A stretch of DNA of 64,000 nt from Photobacterium profundum (lineage in GTDB: Bacteria > Pseudomonadota > Gammaproteobacteria > Enterobacterales > Vibrionaceae), in assembly GCF_003026285.1 (NCBI RefSeq), contig NZ_PYOD01000021.1, positions 21,181 through 85,180 on the forward strand, given 5' to 3'. A model generated the notes under the pieces. That model searched no databases, was not told the origin of the DNA, and worked only from the letters and a program-made list of their open reading frames with translations. Position numbers and translations under genes: made by a program. Positions 43,301 through 51,160 of this stretch are shown piece by piece (positions within the stretch are counted from its first letter, which is position 1; each line of letters begins with the position of its first letter).

Positions 43301-43777
43301 GCACGCGTTATGACAACAAAGCGTGGAACACGTATTGGTTTAATGACACTAGATGATCGTTCAGGTCGTATGGAAGTCATGTTATTCTCTGATGCGCTAG
43401 AACGTTACCTTGATTTGCTTGAAAAAGACAAAATAGTGGTTGTTTCTGGACAGGTCAGCTTTGATGATTTCAATGGTGGCCTTAAAATGTCAGCCAGAGA
43501 AGTACTGGATATCTCTGAGGCAAGAGAAAAACACCTTAGAGGACTTGCTATCTCGGTAACAGAACAGCAAGTTGATGAACAGTTTTTTGCACGCTTCAGC
43601 CAAGTGCTGGAGCCTCACAGAGCAGGTACAGTACCTGTTAATGTGTATTATCAGCGCTCGAATGCACGTGCCAAACTCACTTTAGGAACAGAATGGCGTA
43701 TTACGCCGTCGGATCAGTTAATTCTCGATCTCAAGTTGCTATTAGGTGAGAAGCAAGTCGAGCTTGAATTTAATTAA
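40301..43777 (+). CDS. dnaE: DNA polymerase III alpha subunit
   Basis: This 1158-residue protein is the replicative polymerase. The N-terminal PHP domain begins FIHLHTHSDFSMVDG. The palm has GPGRGSGAGSLVAYAL and the catalytic PDFDIDFCMD near residues 399-408. The finger domain includes RNAGKHAGG. A helix-hairpin-helix and an OB-fold (VASVAGLVIAARVM) lie in the last third. Length nearly equals E. coli DnaE (1160). It precedes accA, as in enterobacteria. Confidence 0.98.
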   Translation: MADPRFIHLHTHSDFSMVDGLSKVSPLVKKVAEIGMPAMALTDFTNLCGLVKFYFAAHGAGMKPIIGADFKVHSEELDNELADLTILAADNDGYQNLTMLISKAYLRGHVQHQPVIDKEWLAQYSKGLILLSGRCGDVGKALLKGNKSLVNRCVEFYQTHFEDSFYLELVRTGRPDEDAFIHFAVELAANEDLPVVATNDVRFISAEQFDAHEIRVSIHDGYTIVDPNRPKLYSPQQYLRTEEEMCELFSDIPEALANSVEIAKRCNVTVRLGEYFLPNFPTGDLSTEDFLVVKSREGLERRLAFLFPDEAVRVEKRPEYDERLEIELEVINQMGFPGYFLIVMEFIQWSKDNDVPVGPGRGSGAGSLVAYALDITDLDPLEFDLLFERFLNPERVSMPDFDIDFCMDKRDLVIDHVAEMYGRDAVSQIITFGTMAAKAVIRDVGRVLGHPYGFVDRLSKMIPAEPGMTLAKAFEAEPQLGDAYNADEEVKALIDMCRILEGVTRNAGKHAGGVVISPTTITDFSPLYCDAEGANPVTQFDKNDVETAGLVKFDFLGLRTLTIIDWALALINPRREAEGKEPINIASIPMADKKSFDMLQRSESTAVFQLESRGMKDLIKRLQPDSFEDMIALVALFRPGPLQSGMVDNFIDRKHGREEVSYPDATWQHESLKEILEPTYGIILYQEQVMQIAQVLSGYTLGGADMLRRAMGKKKPEEMAKQRTTFEEGAVNNGVDGELAMKIFDLVEKFAGYGFNKSHSAAYALVSYQTLYLKAHYPAEFMAAVMTADMDNTDKIIGLVDECLRMKIPLLPPDVNKGLYRFNVDEQGAIVYGIGAVKGVGEGPIENLIEAREKGGHFKDLFDFCARIDTKKVNKRVLEKLIKSGAMDRLGPNRATMMATLNDAIKAAGQHHQAEAFGQADMFGVLTAAPEEVEQAYANIPEWPDKIWLEGERETLGLYLTGHPINAYISELKHYTTWRLKDANPTGRDKVASVAGLVIAARVMTTKRGTRIGLMTLDDRSGRMEVMLFSDALERYLDLLEKDKIVVVSGQVSFDDFNGGLKMSAREVLDISEAREKHLRGLAISVTEQQVDEQFFARFSQVLEPHRAGTVPVNVYYQRSNARAKLTLGTEWRITPSDQLILDLKLLLGEKQVELEFN

Positions 43778-43872
43778 TTTAGTTTATCCGTCGTCTACAT
43801 CATTTTATGGTGCATTAAACAAGCTATTGTAGAGTGTAAGGCGACGATAATAGACAAAGGATTTAAAGTTGT

Positions 43873-44832
43873 ATGAGCCTGAACTTCCTTGAGTTTGAAC
43901 AACCAATTGCAGAGTTGGAAGCCAAAATTGAAGCACTTCGCGATGTTTCTCGTCGTGATGAATCGGCGTCGGTTGATTTAGACAAAGAAATCGAACAACT
44001 AGAAAAGAAAAGTCTTGAGTTAACTAAAAAAATCTTTAGTGACTTAGGGGCATGGCAAGTGGCGCAATTAGCGCGTCATCCTGAGCGCCCATATGTTTTT
44101 GACTATGTTGAGCATATCTTCACTGAGTTTGATGAATTAGCGGGCGATCGTGCATTTGCTGATGATAAAGCGTTAGTGGGGGGGATTGCACGCCTTGATG
44201 GTCGTCCTGTTATGGTTATTGGTCATCAAAAAGGACGTGGTACGAAAGAAAAAGTACTGCGTAATTTTGGTATGCCAAAACCAGAAGGTTACCGTAAAGC
44301 ATTACGTTTAATGAAAATGGCTGAGCGTTTTAAAATGCCAATCATTACTTTTATCGATACTGCGGGTGCATACCCTGGTGTTGGTGCCGAAGAACGTGGT
44401 CAATCGGAAGCGATTGCAACTAACTTGAAAGCAATGGCGGGCCTAACAGTGCCGATTATTTGTAATGTTGTTGGCGAAGGCGGTTCTGGTGGCGCATTAG
44501 CGATTGGCGTAGGTGACTACGTTAATATGCTTCAGTATTCTACATACTCTGTTATTTCTCCTGAAGGTTGTGCATCAATCTTATGGCGAGATTCAAATAA
44601 AGCGCCTCAGGCAGCTGAGGCGATGGGACTGACGGCAGGTCGTCTTAAAGAACTTGAGCTTATCGATAGCATAATTGAAGAACCTCTTGGTGGTGCACAC
44701 CGTGATCTAGAGGCTATTTCAGCATCGTTAAAAGCAACGTTAGTTGCTAACTTAGCTGAACTTGAATCTTTAGATACCGACGAGTTGCTTGAGCGTCGTT
44801 ACCAACGCTTGATGAGCTATGGCTACTGCTAA
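43873..44832 (+). CDS. accA: Acetyl-CoA carboxylase carboxyltransferase alpha subunit
   Basis: This 319-residue subunit pairs with AccD to move the carboxyl group from biotin to acetyl-CoA, forming malonyl-CoA. Conserved stretches are RHPERPYVFDYVEHIF, GHQKGRGTKEK, FIDTAGAYPGVGAEERGQ and GEGGSGGALAIGVGD. Length equals E. coli AccA (319). A strong terminator follows. Confidence 0.97.
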   Translation: MSLNFLEFEQPIAELEAKIEALRDVSRRDESASVDLDKEIEQLEKKSLELTKKIFSDLGAWQVAQLARHPERPYVFDYVEHIFTEFDELAGDRAFADDKALVGGIARLDGRPVMVIGHQKGRGTKEKVLRNFGMPKPEGYRKALRLMKMAERFKMPIITFIDTAGAYPGVGAEERGQSEAIATNLKAMAGLTVPIICNVVGEGGSGGALAIGVGDYVNMLQYSTYSVISPEGCASILWRDSNKAPQAAEAMGLTAGRLKELELIDSIIEEPLGGAHRDLEAISASLKATLVANLAELESLDTDELLERRYQRLMSYGYC

Positions 44833-44861
44833 GCTGAGTTAGTCAAAATAAGAGCACATTG

Positions 44862-44904
44862 AAGCGAGTCAATTCTAAGTAAAGAGTTGGTTCGCTTTTT
44901 TTTG
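44862..44904 (+). terminator. Terminator after accA
   Basis: A 15-bp stem with three G-T pairs (44862-44876 with 44883-44897) and a 6-base loop runs into eight or more T's. Confidence 0.88.
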
Positions 44905-44963
44905 ACGACTAAAAAGTATTATACTGCGACATTATTCTCCCCTGTGCAGGCTTCATATTTCCC

Positions 44964-46283
44964 ATGCTTTATTCTTCGCTTCGTTCGTGCCTGCTGGCTA
45001 ATATTCCTGATTCCAATCGATTTGTTATTGCTTTAAGTGGCGGGCTAGATTCGCGGGTATTGCTGCACTTAATGGGGCGTTTTATTCGTGATAATCCGCA
45101 GTATCAATGCGATGCTGTGCATGTACATCATGGTTTAAGTAACAATGCAGATAAATGGGCTCTGCAGTGTCAGCAATGGGCTTTTGATGAACAGATAACC
45201 TGTCATATTGAACACGTCACCTTGGTACTCGGTAATCGAATAAGTGTCGAACAACAAGCCCGAGAGCAGCGTTATCTCGCGTTAAGTAAACATATTCAGC
45301 AAGATGATTGTTTATTAACCGCGCAGCACGCTGATGACCAACTTGAGACATTTTTACTTGCGTTAAAACGAGGCAGTGGACCCGCAGGGTTAGCCTCTAT
45401 GCCAGAGAGCACTACGTTTGGCATTGGCTATCACCTTCGACCGTTGTTGCAGGTTATACGTCAGAGCATTACTGATTACGGTATTACCCATCAATTAGAG
45501 TGGGTTGAAGATGAAAGTAATCAAGATCAACGTTATGACCGCAATTTTCTTCGCCATCAAATAACACCATTATTACATCAACGTTGGCCTGGAATACGTA
45601 AAGCAGTATCTCGTAGTGCTGCATTATGCGGGGAGCAAGAAGCATTATTAAATGAGTTATTAGCCAGCCATTTATTGAAAGCATTACATGTGGATCAGAG
45701 TTTAAAAATTGTGGAACTAGGCTCTGAGAGGATTGGCAAGCAGCTGATCCGTCAGTGGCTAAGTTTATTTACGGTGTTAATGCCATCGCAAGCTCAGTTG
45801 CAGCAAATATGGCAATCTGTTGTTTTGGCTCAAGATGATGCTAACCCGCAAGTGTGTTGGGATAACCATCAAATTCGACGTTACAAACAACGTTTATATG
45901 TTGTCAAACAATGGGCGGATATTAGTCGTTTTTACCAAAAGTGTGAGTTAAATCAACCTTGCTTATTGCCTGAAGAGCTTGGGACGTTAGTGCTAACAAC
46001 CGTTAAAGTAAATGGAACATTACGTTTGCCTCTGCAAAATGAAACTGTATCTGTGCGGTTTGAGCCAGAGGGGATAGAGGCGAAACCTCAAGGGCGTGTT
46101 GGGAAGCGTAAACTAAAAAAGCTATTTCAAGAATATGAAGTGCCCAGTTGGAATCGTCGGCGTACACCGTTAGTTTTTTATAATGATCAGCTTGCCGCTG
46201 TTGCGGGTTTATTTGTTACTGAAGATTTTGTCGGTGAGGATTGTGATCTAGATTGGCTGTGTAACTCACAAGAAGTGCAATAG
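44964..46283 (+). CDS. tilS: tRNA(Ile)-lysidine synthase TilS
   Basis: This 439-residue enzyme attaches lysine to C34 of the AUA-reading tRNA-Ile. The PP-loop ATP site is ALSGGLDSRVLLHL near residue 25, and the family signature TAQHADDQLETFLLALKRGSG is at about residues 115-135. The C-terminal domain holds GRVGKRKLKKLFQEYEVP and WNRRRTPLVFY. Length matches E. coli TilS (432). Confidence 0.95.
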   Translation: MLYSSLRSCLLANIPDSNRFVIALSGGLDSRVLLHLMGRFIRDNPQYQCDAVHVHHGLSNNADKWALQCQQWAFDEQITCHIEHVTLVLGNRISVEQQAREQRYLALSKHIQQDDCLLTAQHADDQLETFLLALKRGSGPAGLASMPESTTFGIGYHLRPLLQVIRQSITDYGITHQLEWVEDESNQDQRYDRNFLRHQITPLLHQRWPGIRKAVSRSAALCGEQEALLNELLASHLLKALHVDQSLKIVELGSERIGKQLIRQWLSLFTVLMPSQAQLQQIWQSVVLAQDDANPQVCWDNHQIRRYKQRLYVVKQWADISRFYQKCELNQPCLLPEELGTLVLTTVKVNGTLRLPLQNETVSVRFEPEGIEAKPQGRVGKRKLKKLFQEYEVPSWNRRRTPLVFYNDQLAAVAGLFVTEDFVGEDCDLDWLCNSQEVQ

Positions 46284-46339
46284 TTTCACAAAGAGTGCAC
46301 AATTTGCGAAAGGATAATAAAAATGTATAAGAGGACAAA

Positions 46340-46651
46340 ATGAATAAAATTATTGCACTTACTATTTTCGCCGCTGTATTTTCATCATCAGTAATGGCTG
46401 CAGGCGACCCCGCAGCAGGTAAAGCTAAAGCTGCTATTTGTGCGGCATGCCACGGTGCTGATGGGGTTGCAATGATCCCTGGCTATCCAAACCTCAAAGG
46501 GCAGAATGAGCAATATTTGGCGAATGCATTGAAGGCGTATAAAAATAAAGAGCGTACAGGTGGAATGGCAATGGTAATGCAGCCACAAGCTTCTATGCTA
46601 AATGATGCCGATATTGCTAATGTTGCAGCGTATTTCTCTCAATTAAAATAA
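46340..46651 (+). CDS. Small periplasmic c-type cytochrome
   Basis: This 103-residue protein has a signal peptide (cleaved after SSSVMA) and a single heme-binding CAACH near residue 34, as in class I cytochromes c of the c553/c4-domain type. A methionine in GMAMVMQPQA may be the sixth ligand, and LNDADIANVAAYFSQL is the usual C-terminal helix. It is probably a soluble electron carrier in the periplasm. The partner oxidase or reductase is unknown, and it appears to be transcribed alone, with a terminator behind it. Confidence 0.88.
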   Translation: MNKIIALTIFAAVFSSSVMAAGDPAAGKAKAAICAACHGADGVAMIPGYPNLKGQNEQYLANALKAYKNKERTGGMAMVMQPQASMLNDADIANVAAYFSQLK

Positions 46652-46694
46652 GTTACTAGTAGTCTGCTTCAATGAGCATATTGATGTTCAATAT

Positions 46695-46732
46695 AAACCG
46701 TTATGAGTGTTCAACACTAATAGCGGTTTTTC
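46695..46732 (+). terminator. Terminator after the cytochrome c gene
   Basis: A 16-base imperfect stem (46695-46710 with 46714-46729, one mismatch) with a TCA loop, followed by TT and C-interrupted T's. Confidence 0.75.
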
Positions 46733-46874
46733 TTTGGGTTTTATTGCTGTATCACGATATTTACAGTTACTCGCTCATAATTTATTCAGTTAGATACTCT
46801 GCTATTGCTAAAAAAAGCAGTAAGTATTATTGTACTAGCACGCTGATACACTGATTGATGAATGAGTAAGCATA

Positions 46875-48224
46875 ATGGCTGGTAGTAGAGAACATTTTGG
46901 TTCAAGAGTAGGGTTTGTTCTGGCTGCTGCCGGCGCTGCTGTTGGGCTTGGAAATATTTGGGGATTCCCAACACAAGCTGCAAGTAATGGAGGAGGGGCG
47001 TTTGTTCTGGTTTACCTCTTCATGATCTTGGTGGTTGCTTTTCCTATGTTAGTCGTTGAAATGGCTATTGGTCGCCACGGCCAAGCAAATCCAATCGATA
47101 GCATGCGTAGTTTATCTGATAACCCGTTAGCTAAAAAAGCGGGTTCAGTGGTGGGTTGTATTGGTTTAGCTGTACCTTGTTTAGTGCTGGCTTTTTACAG
47201 TATTGTCGCGGGATGGTTAATTACCTTCATGTTTGCAGCTGTAACAGATATTTTCGGTTTTGAATCAGCTTCTGCATGGTTAAAAGATTTCTCTGTTGGT
47301 CGTAACCTTTTTGGCGCAATTATATTTTATGTATTAACCATTCTCATTGTGCAAAGTGGTGTTAAGCAGGGTATCGAAAAGTGGTCTACACGTTTAATGC
47401 CTGCGTTGTTTGCCTTATTTGGTTTAATGTTTGTTTATATCATGACTCAAGATGGTGCAATGGAAGGGTTAAAGCACTTCCTGATTCCTGATTTCAGTAA
47501 AGTCTTTGATCGCCAGTTACTGTTAGCCGCAATGGGACAAGGGTTCTTCTCATTGACGATTGGTGGCTGTTCTATGCTTATTTACGGTTCTTATTTAAGT
47601 AAGAAAGAAAACCTACCGAAAATGGCGTTGAGCGTGACATTGGTGGACACCGCTGTTGCCATTGTTGCGGGAATGGTAGTAATGCCAGCGATGTTTGTCG
47701 CGATGCAAAAAGGCGTGGCAATTTACGCAGACGATGGCTCGCTACTGAGTTCTGATACCTTAGTGTTTACTGTTCTGCCTATGTTGTTTGATAGCCTTGG
47801 TTTTGTGGGGGAACTGCTTGCTCTCGTTTTCTTTGTGCTAATGACGATCGCAGCGCTAACATCATCTATCTCAATGCTTGAATGCCCAGTGTCGTTAGTC
47901 AGTGAACGTTTTAATACGAAACGTAAGCCGACAAGCTGGGTGTTAGGGGCGTTAATTGCTTTATTCAGCGTTGTTATTATCTTTAATTTTGGTCAGATGT
48001 TTGGTTTAGTTGCGACTATTGCAACGCAGTATTTTCAGCCTGTAGCAGCATTACTGTTTACTTTATTTGGTGGCTGGGTTTGGTCCCGTAACAGTAAACT
48101 TAAAGAGTTGAGCGAAGGTTGCCCTGAAATCGAAAACAGTTTGTTCTGGAAAATTTGGCCATTATACCTAAAAGTTGTATGTCCTATTTTAGTGGCAACA
48201 GTACTTTGGGCTTCGTTTGGCTAA
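46875..48224 (+). CDS. Sodium-dependent transporter, NSS (SNF) family
   Basis: This 449-residue membrane protein has about 11-12 hydrophobic segments. The N-terminal REHFGSRVGFVLAAAGAAVGLGNIWGFP carries the family's unwound first helix, where sodium and substrate bind; most members read GNxWRFP, so GNIWGFP is a variant also seen in some bacterial subfamilies. Substrate is not predictable beyond an amino acid or amine. It stands alone, with terminators on both sides. Confidence 0.9.
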   Translation: MAGSREHFGSRVGFVLAAAGAAVGLGNIWGFPTQAASNGGGAFVLVYLFMILVVAFPMLVVEMAIGRHGQANPIDSMRSLSDNPLAKKAGSVVGCIGLAVPCLVLAFYSIVAGWLITFMFAAVTDIFGFESASAWLKDFSVGRNLFGAIIFYVLTILIVQSGVKQGIEKWSTRLMPALFALFGLMFVYIMTQDGAMEGLKHFLIPDFSKVFDRQLLLAAMGQGFFSLTIGGCSMLIYGSYLSKKENLPKMALSVTLVDTAVAIVAGMVVMPAMFVAMQKGVAIYADDGSLLSSDTLVFTVLPMLFDSLGFVGELLALVFFVLMTIAALTSSISMLECPVSLVSERFNTKRKPTSWVLGALIALFSVVIIFNFGQMFGLVATIATQYFQPVAALLFTLFGGWVWSRNSKLKELSEGCPEIENSLFWKIWPLYLKVVCPILVATVLWASFG

Positions 48225-48253
48225 GGTTACTGATAACTAACAGTGAAATATAA

Positions 48254-48280
48254 AAAACGGAAGCCATTGGCTTCCGTTTT
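48254..48280. terminator. Bidirectional terminator between the NSS transporter and DUF4250 gene
   Basis: AAAACGGAAGCC and GGCTTCCGTTTT form a perfect 12-bp stem with an ATT loop between convergent genes. Confidence 0.92.
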
Positions 48281-48307
48281 GTCTTTCATATACGTTGATT
48301 TGATGTG

Positions 48308-48496
48308 TTAGCGGAATTGTTTTACTTCAGGCAAGTAATCAAAGCCAGCTTGTTTAAGGCGGTTGATCAAAATTTCTTTATCGATTTCGAAATAGTTAAT
48401 CAAGCTATCCAAGTCTTCAAATTCATCACGAATTTTCATATTAACAATGCTCATTAACATGATTGGATCCATCGTTTCATATTTGGATAAGTTCAT
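48308..48496 (-). CDS. DUF4250 family protein
   Basis: This 62-residue protein matches the DUF4250 family: NLSKYETMDPIMLMSIVNMKIRDEF at the start and a late region RLKQAGFDYLPEVKQFR. The middle looks like a small helix-turn-helix-like bundle. Function is unknown. It follows yaeP after a 2-base gap on the same strand, so the two are probably translated from one mRNA. Confidence 0.85.
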   Translation of the reverse strand: MNLSKYETMDPIMLMSIVNMKIRDEFEDLDSLINYFEIDKEILINRLKQAGFDYLPEVKQFR

Positions 48497-48498
48497 AT

Positions 48499-48702
48499 TT
48501 AGTCTTCGAAATCACTCATTAATAGATTTGCAGCAGCAAAAGCCGCACGTTCGCGAACATCTTTCGGTAGTTCTTCATTTGCCGCAATAAAATCAAATGT
48601 TTTGACTGCACAATGAATCGCATTTGGAATATACCCGAGATCACCGCCGCCAATTTGTGCATAAGTCTTACGGATTAATTCGCAGCATTCGTAAACTTTC
48701 AT
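48499..48702 (-). CDS. yaeP: YaeP family protein
   Basis: This 67-residue protein matches E. coli YaeP (66), with CELIRKTYAQIGGGDLGYIPNAI and the C-terminal ERAAFAAANLLMSDFED. Function is unknown. In E. coli yaeP is also found near tilS and next to rof (yaeO); here a DUF4250 gene takes the place of rof. Confidence 0.92.
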   Translation of the reverse strand: MKVYECCELIRKTYAQIGGGDLGYIPNAIHCAVKTFDFIAANEELPKDVRERAAFAAANLLMSDFED

Positions 48703-48833
48703 GATATTTCCTCTAAAGTAAAATTTATTCGAATAGAGAATGTATTGGAATAAATTCTATGGTGATGAGCACCAATATACACGTTGAAGATAGCAAATAA
48801 TATTGATCAAAAAAGGATAAATTGGGGAGGTGA

Positions 48834-49688
48834 CTATTTATTTCGCTTTTGTTTATATAACTGGCGATCAGCGCGATCAATTAGCGAAAGGGTGGTATCC
48901 CCTTTTTGATATTGGGCATAACCATGTGATGATGAAACCTGAAGAGTGCGTAGTGCTTGGTCATCATTAATCAAGTGATGTACGCGTTCTGCTACTTTCT
49001 GTGCGGATTTGTCTGTTGCTGGCTGCAAAAGCATGATGAATTCATCTCCGCCTAGGCGATAGCAACGGTCAGAGGTACGAACAGCATGCTTTAACGCAAT
49101 AGCGAAACGACGGATAACTTTATCACCATCAAGGTGCCCATAGCGGTCGTTAACTTGTTTGAAATTATCTAAATCAAAGATCACGACAACTAAACCCACA
49201 TCCCGGCGTTCGCTCATCGCAATCGAATGCTGTATATCTTGCTCGAAACTAGAACGATTGCCTAAACCGGATAGGTGATCTCGCATAGCCATATTTTTGA
49301 CTCGACGATATTCAATAGCATTACTAAGGGGGCCTGCGAAAAGGCGGTGATACGTATGAAGTAAGTTAATTTCATCGTTATCAAGTTTATAAGGGGTCGT
49401 GTACTTTAATTTACCAAGTTCATTTTCACCAAATCGTAAAACAAAGGTTTGGTTGAATTCAGTGGCTTTTCCTCGACGAATTAAGGTACTAGTATCGTCA
49501 AAATCCCAGATAAGACGGCTTACATCGATTTGTTTTTCGATTTCACGAGTGAATATTTCGAATAATATTCCAAGTTCTAGTTTGCCTTGTAGTTTCTGCA
49601 AGATCAGTAGGCGCTGATCAGCGCCGAGAGGTTTTGTCCTCGGTTTTCGTTCATCAGCAAAAAACTTGTCCCAGAGAATTGGATCCAT
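48834..49688 (-). CDS. Diguanylate cyclase (intact GGDEF domain)
   Basis: This 284-residue protein makes c-di-GMP from two GTP, by family knowledge. The N-terminal 120 residues look like a GAF-type sensor without membrane segments. The C-terminal domain has DHLSGLGNRSSFEQD, FDLDNFKQVNDRYGHLDGD and an intact signature RLGGDEF (about residues 209-215). RTSD five residues upstream forms the RxxD inhibitory site, so product feedback is likely. It is transcribed away from the patatin gene's start and follows it on the same strand. Confidence 0.9.
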   Translation of the reverse strand: MDPILWDKFFADERKPRTKPLGADQRLLILQKLQGKLELGILFEIFTREIEKQIDVSRLIWDFDDTSTLIRRGKATEFNQTFVLRFGENELGKLKYTTPYKLDNDEINLLHTYHRLFAGPLSNAIEYRRVKNMAMRDHLSGLGNRSSFEQDIQHSIAMSERRDVGLVVVIFDLDNFKQVNDRYGHLDGDKVIRRFAIALKHAVRTSDRCYRLGGDEFIMLLQPATDKSAQKVAERVHHLINDDQALRTLQVSSSHGYAQYQKGDTTLSLIDRADRQLYKQKRNK

Positions 49689-49780
49689 AAAAACGTCATA
49701 AAATTGTTAAGGGTTCACTATAGGCAATTATTTGTTCAAATCAATATCTAGAGTAATTTATTATTAATAATTATATGATT

Positions 49781-50905
49781 TTATTTCAAAAATTTGCGGA
49801 TCATCGTCTCTTTTTCAATGGTATCTTCATAACCTAGGTTTATTAATGCTTGAATATATTCAGGCTCAAACAAGATGTAACTGGTTATAGCTGCATCATC
49901 TTTAGGACTAATCCCCGTAAGTCTCATTAATGCGCGGGTCATTGGTGGTAGATGGCAGTAGTATTTTTGGGCTAATGGTTCAAAGGATTTGCTTGGGGAT
50001 AAATGAATATGGTCAACATTTTTTAATTGTAAGCGCTGTCTTTCATGTTCAGGTAGTGCCTGAATGATGGTATTGGTACGTGATAGGTTTTCTAGATCGG
50101 CTGCTAACGTATCGCTAAAAATCGTATCCATTAAGTGCCCGCCCAAAGAGGCTAGTCCTGGTGCTTTGGTATGATCTCTTTCTTCTGTTTTTTCATTGAT
50201 TAAATCAATCATCAGTATTTTATCAGCGCCCATTTTTAATGATGGACGCAGCGGCGATAATTGGTGGATTGAACCATCCCCATAATAGGTTTGGCCAATC
50301 CGACTGGCAGGAAATACCAGAGGTATTGCTGCTGATGCTAATAAATGTTCTGTAGATATTAATGAACGCCGCCCTTTTGATTTAGCTCTATTCCATTCAC
50401 AAAGTTCTTGTTGGCCTTGAAAAAAGCTGACAGAACGGCCACTTTTATAGCTGGAAGCTGTGATGGAGATGCCGTGTAAATTACCGGCTATAATTTGTTT
50501 TTCTAGTCGTTCATAATTATTAACTTGGTTAAGTAGTTCACGAAGAGGACGATTATTTAATAAGCCAAAAGGTGGGCGTTCATGATAATCAGCTTGTAAG
50601 CGTGCGAGCCCTTGTCTAAGCAAGTAGTTAGTCATGCCATATGGACTGGCAATAAAGACTCTGCGGCTATGTAAACGCGCCCAAATCCACTCTAGTTTTT
50701 TTACACCAAGGCGAAAGCATGACGCATAACTGGCGATAGCGATTGCATTTATGCCGCCGGCTGATGTACCGCAATATACTGAAAAAGGACTATGGTGAAC
50801 GCGTGGATACCACTCGGCAATGGCTTTTAACACGCCAACTTGATAAGCAGCCCGTGCTCCTCCCCCTGTTAAGAGTAAGCTGATTTTTGGCTTATCCTTT
50901 GCCAT
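49781..50905 (-). CDS. Patatin-like phospholipase
   Basis: This 374-residue protein has the patatin fold. The oxyanion loop is LLTGGGARAAYQVGVL at the N-terminus, the nucleophile serine is in GTSAGGINAIA (G-x-S-x-G) near residue 48, and the aspartate of the dyad is in YGDGSIHQL (DG-S) near residue 210. There is no signal peptide, so it is probably cytoplasmic or peripheral to the inner membrane. Substrate is likely a phospholipid or lysophospholipid; this is inference from the family. Confidence 0.88.
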   Translation of the reverse strand: MAKDKPKISLLLTGGGARAAYQVGVLKAIAEWYPRVHHSPFSVYCGTSAGGINAIAIASYASCFRLGVKKLEWIWARLHSRRVFIASPYGMTNYLLRQGLARLQADYHERPPFGLLNNRPLRELLNQVNNYERLEKQIIAGNLHGISITASSYKSGRSVSFFQGQQELCEWNRAKSKGRRSLISTEHLLASAAIPLVFPASRIGQTYYGDGSIHQLSPLRPSLKMGADKILMIDLINEKTEERDHTKAPGLASLGGHLMDTIFSDTLAADLENLSRTNTIIQALPEHERQRLQLKNVDHIHLSPSKSFEPLAQKYYCHLPPMTRALMRLTGISPKDDAAITSYILFEPEYIQALINLGYEDTIEKETMIRKFLK

Positions 50906-51112
50906 ATTTCTACCTCACATCGTAAACGATGATGATAAATATTATTTTCTCTTCATTAACTATATACCTAAGCTACCTCAAGATGCAGGATTCATAGTGA
51001 TTTCAGCGATGTTGTACCAGTGACTGAATAACGAGATATGGCATTGTACATTCCACATGAGTATGAAAAGTACGTTATAGAAAGTAGTTATCGTGGATGA
51101 CTACATATAAAA
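50906..51112. other. Intergenic region with a possible dispersed repeat
   Basis: The gap between the patatin gene start and the proS terminator holds no plausible gene. At 50963-50990 the sequence TACCTAAGCTACCTCAAGATG resembles short repeats scattered in Vibrio and Photobacterium genomes, from memory only. The rest is AT-rich and presumably includes the patatin promoter. Confidence 0.35.
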
Positions 51113-51133
51113 AAGCCTCCAATAAGGAGGCTT
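51110..51133 (-). terminator. Terminator of proS
   Basis: On the minus strand AAGCCTCC and GGAGGCTT pair around a 5-base loop and are followed by TTTT. Confidence 0.88.
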
Positions 51134-51160
51134 AATAAGACGGCTAAAACGATAACTGAA

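Noticed and set aside
46672..46854. 60-codon frame after the cytochrome gene
   Set aside because: It contains the terminator hairpin and is AT-rich noncoding sequence.
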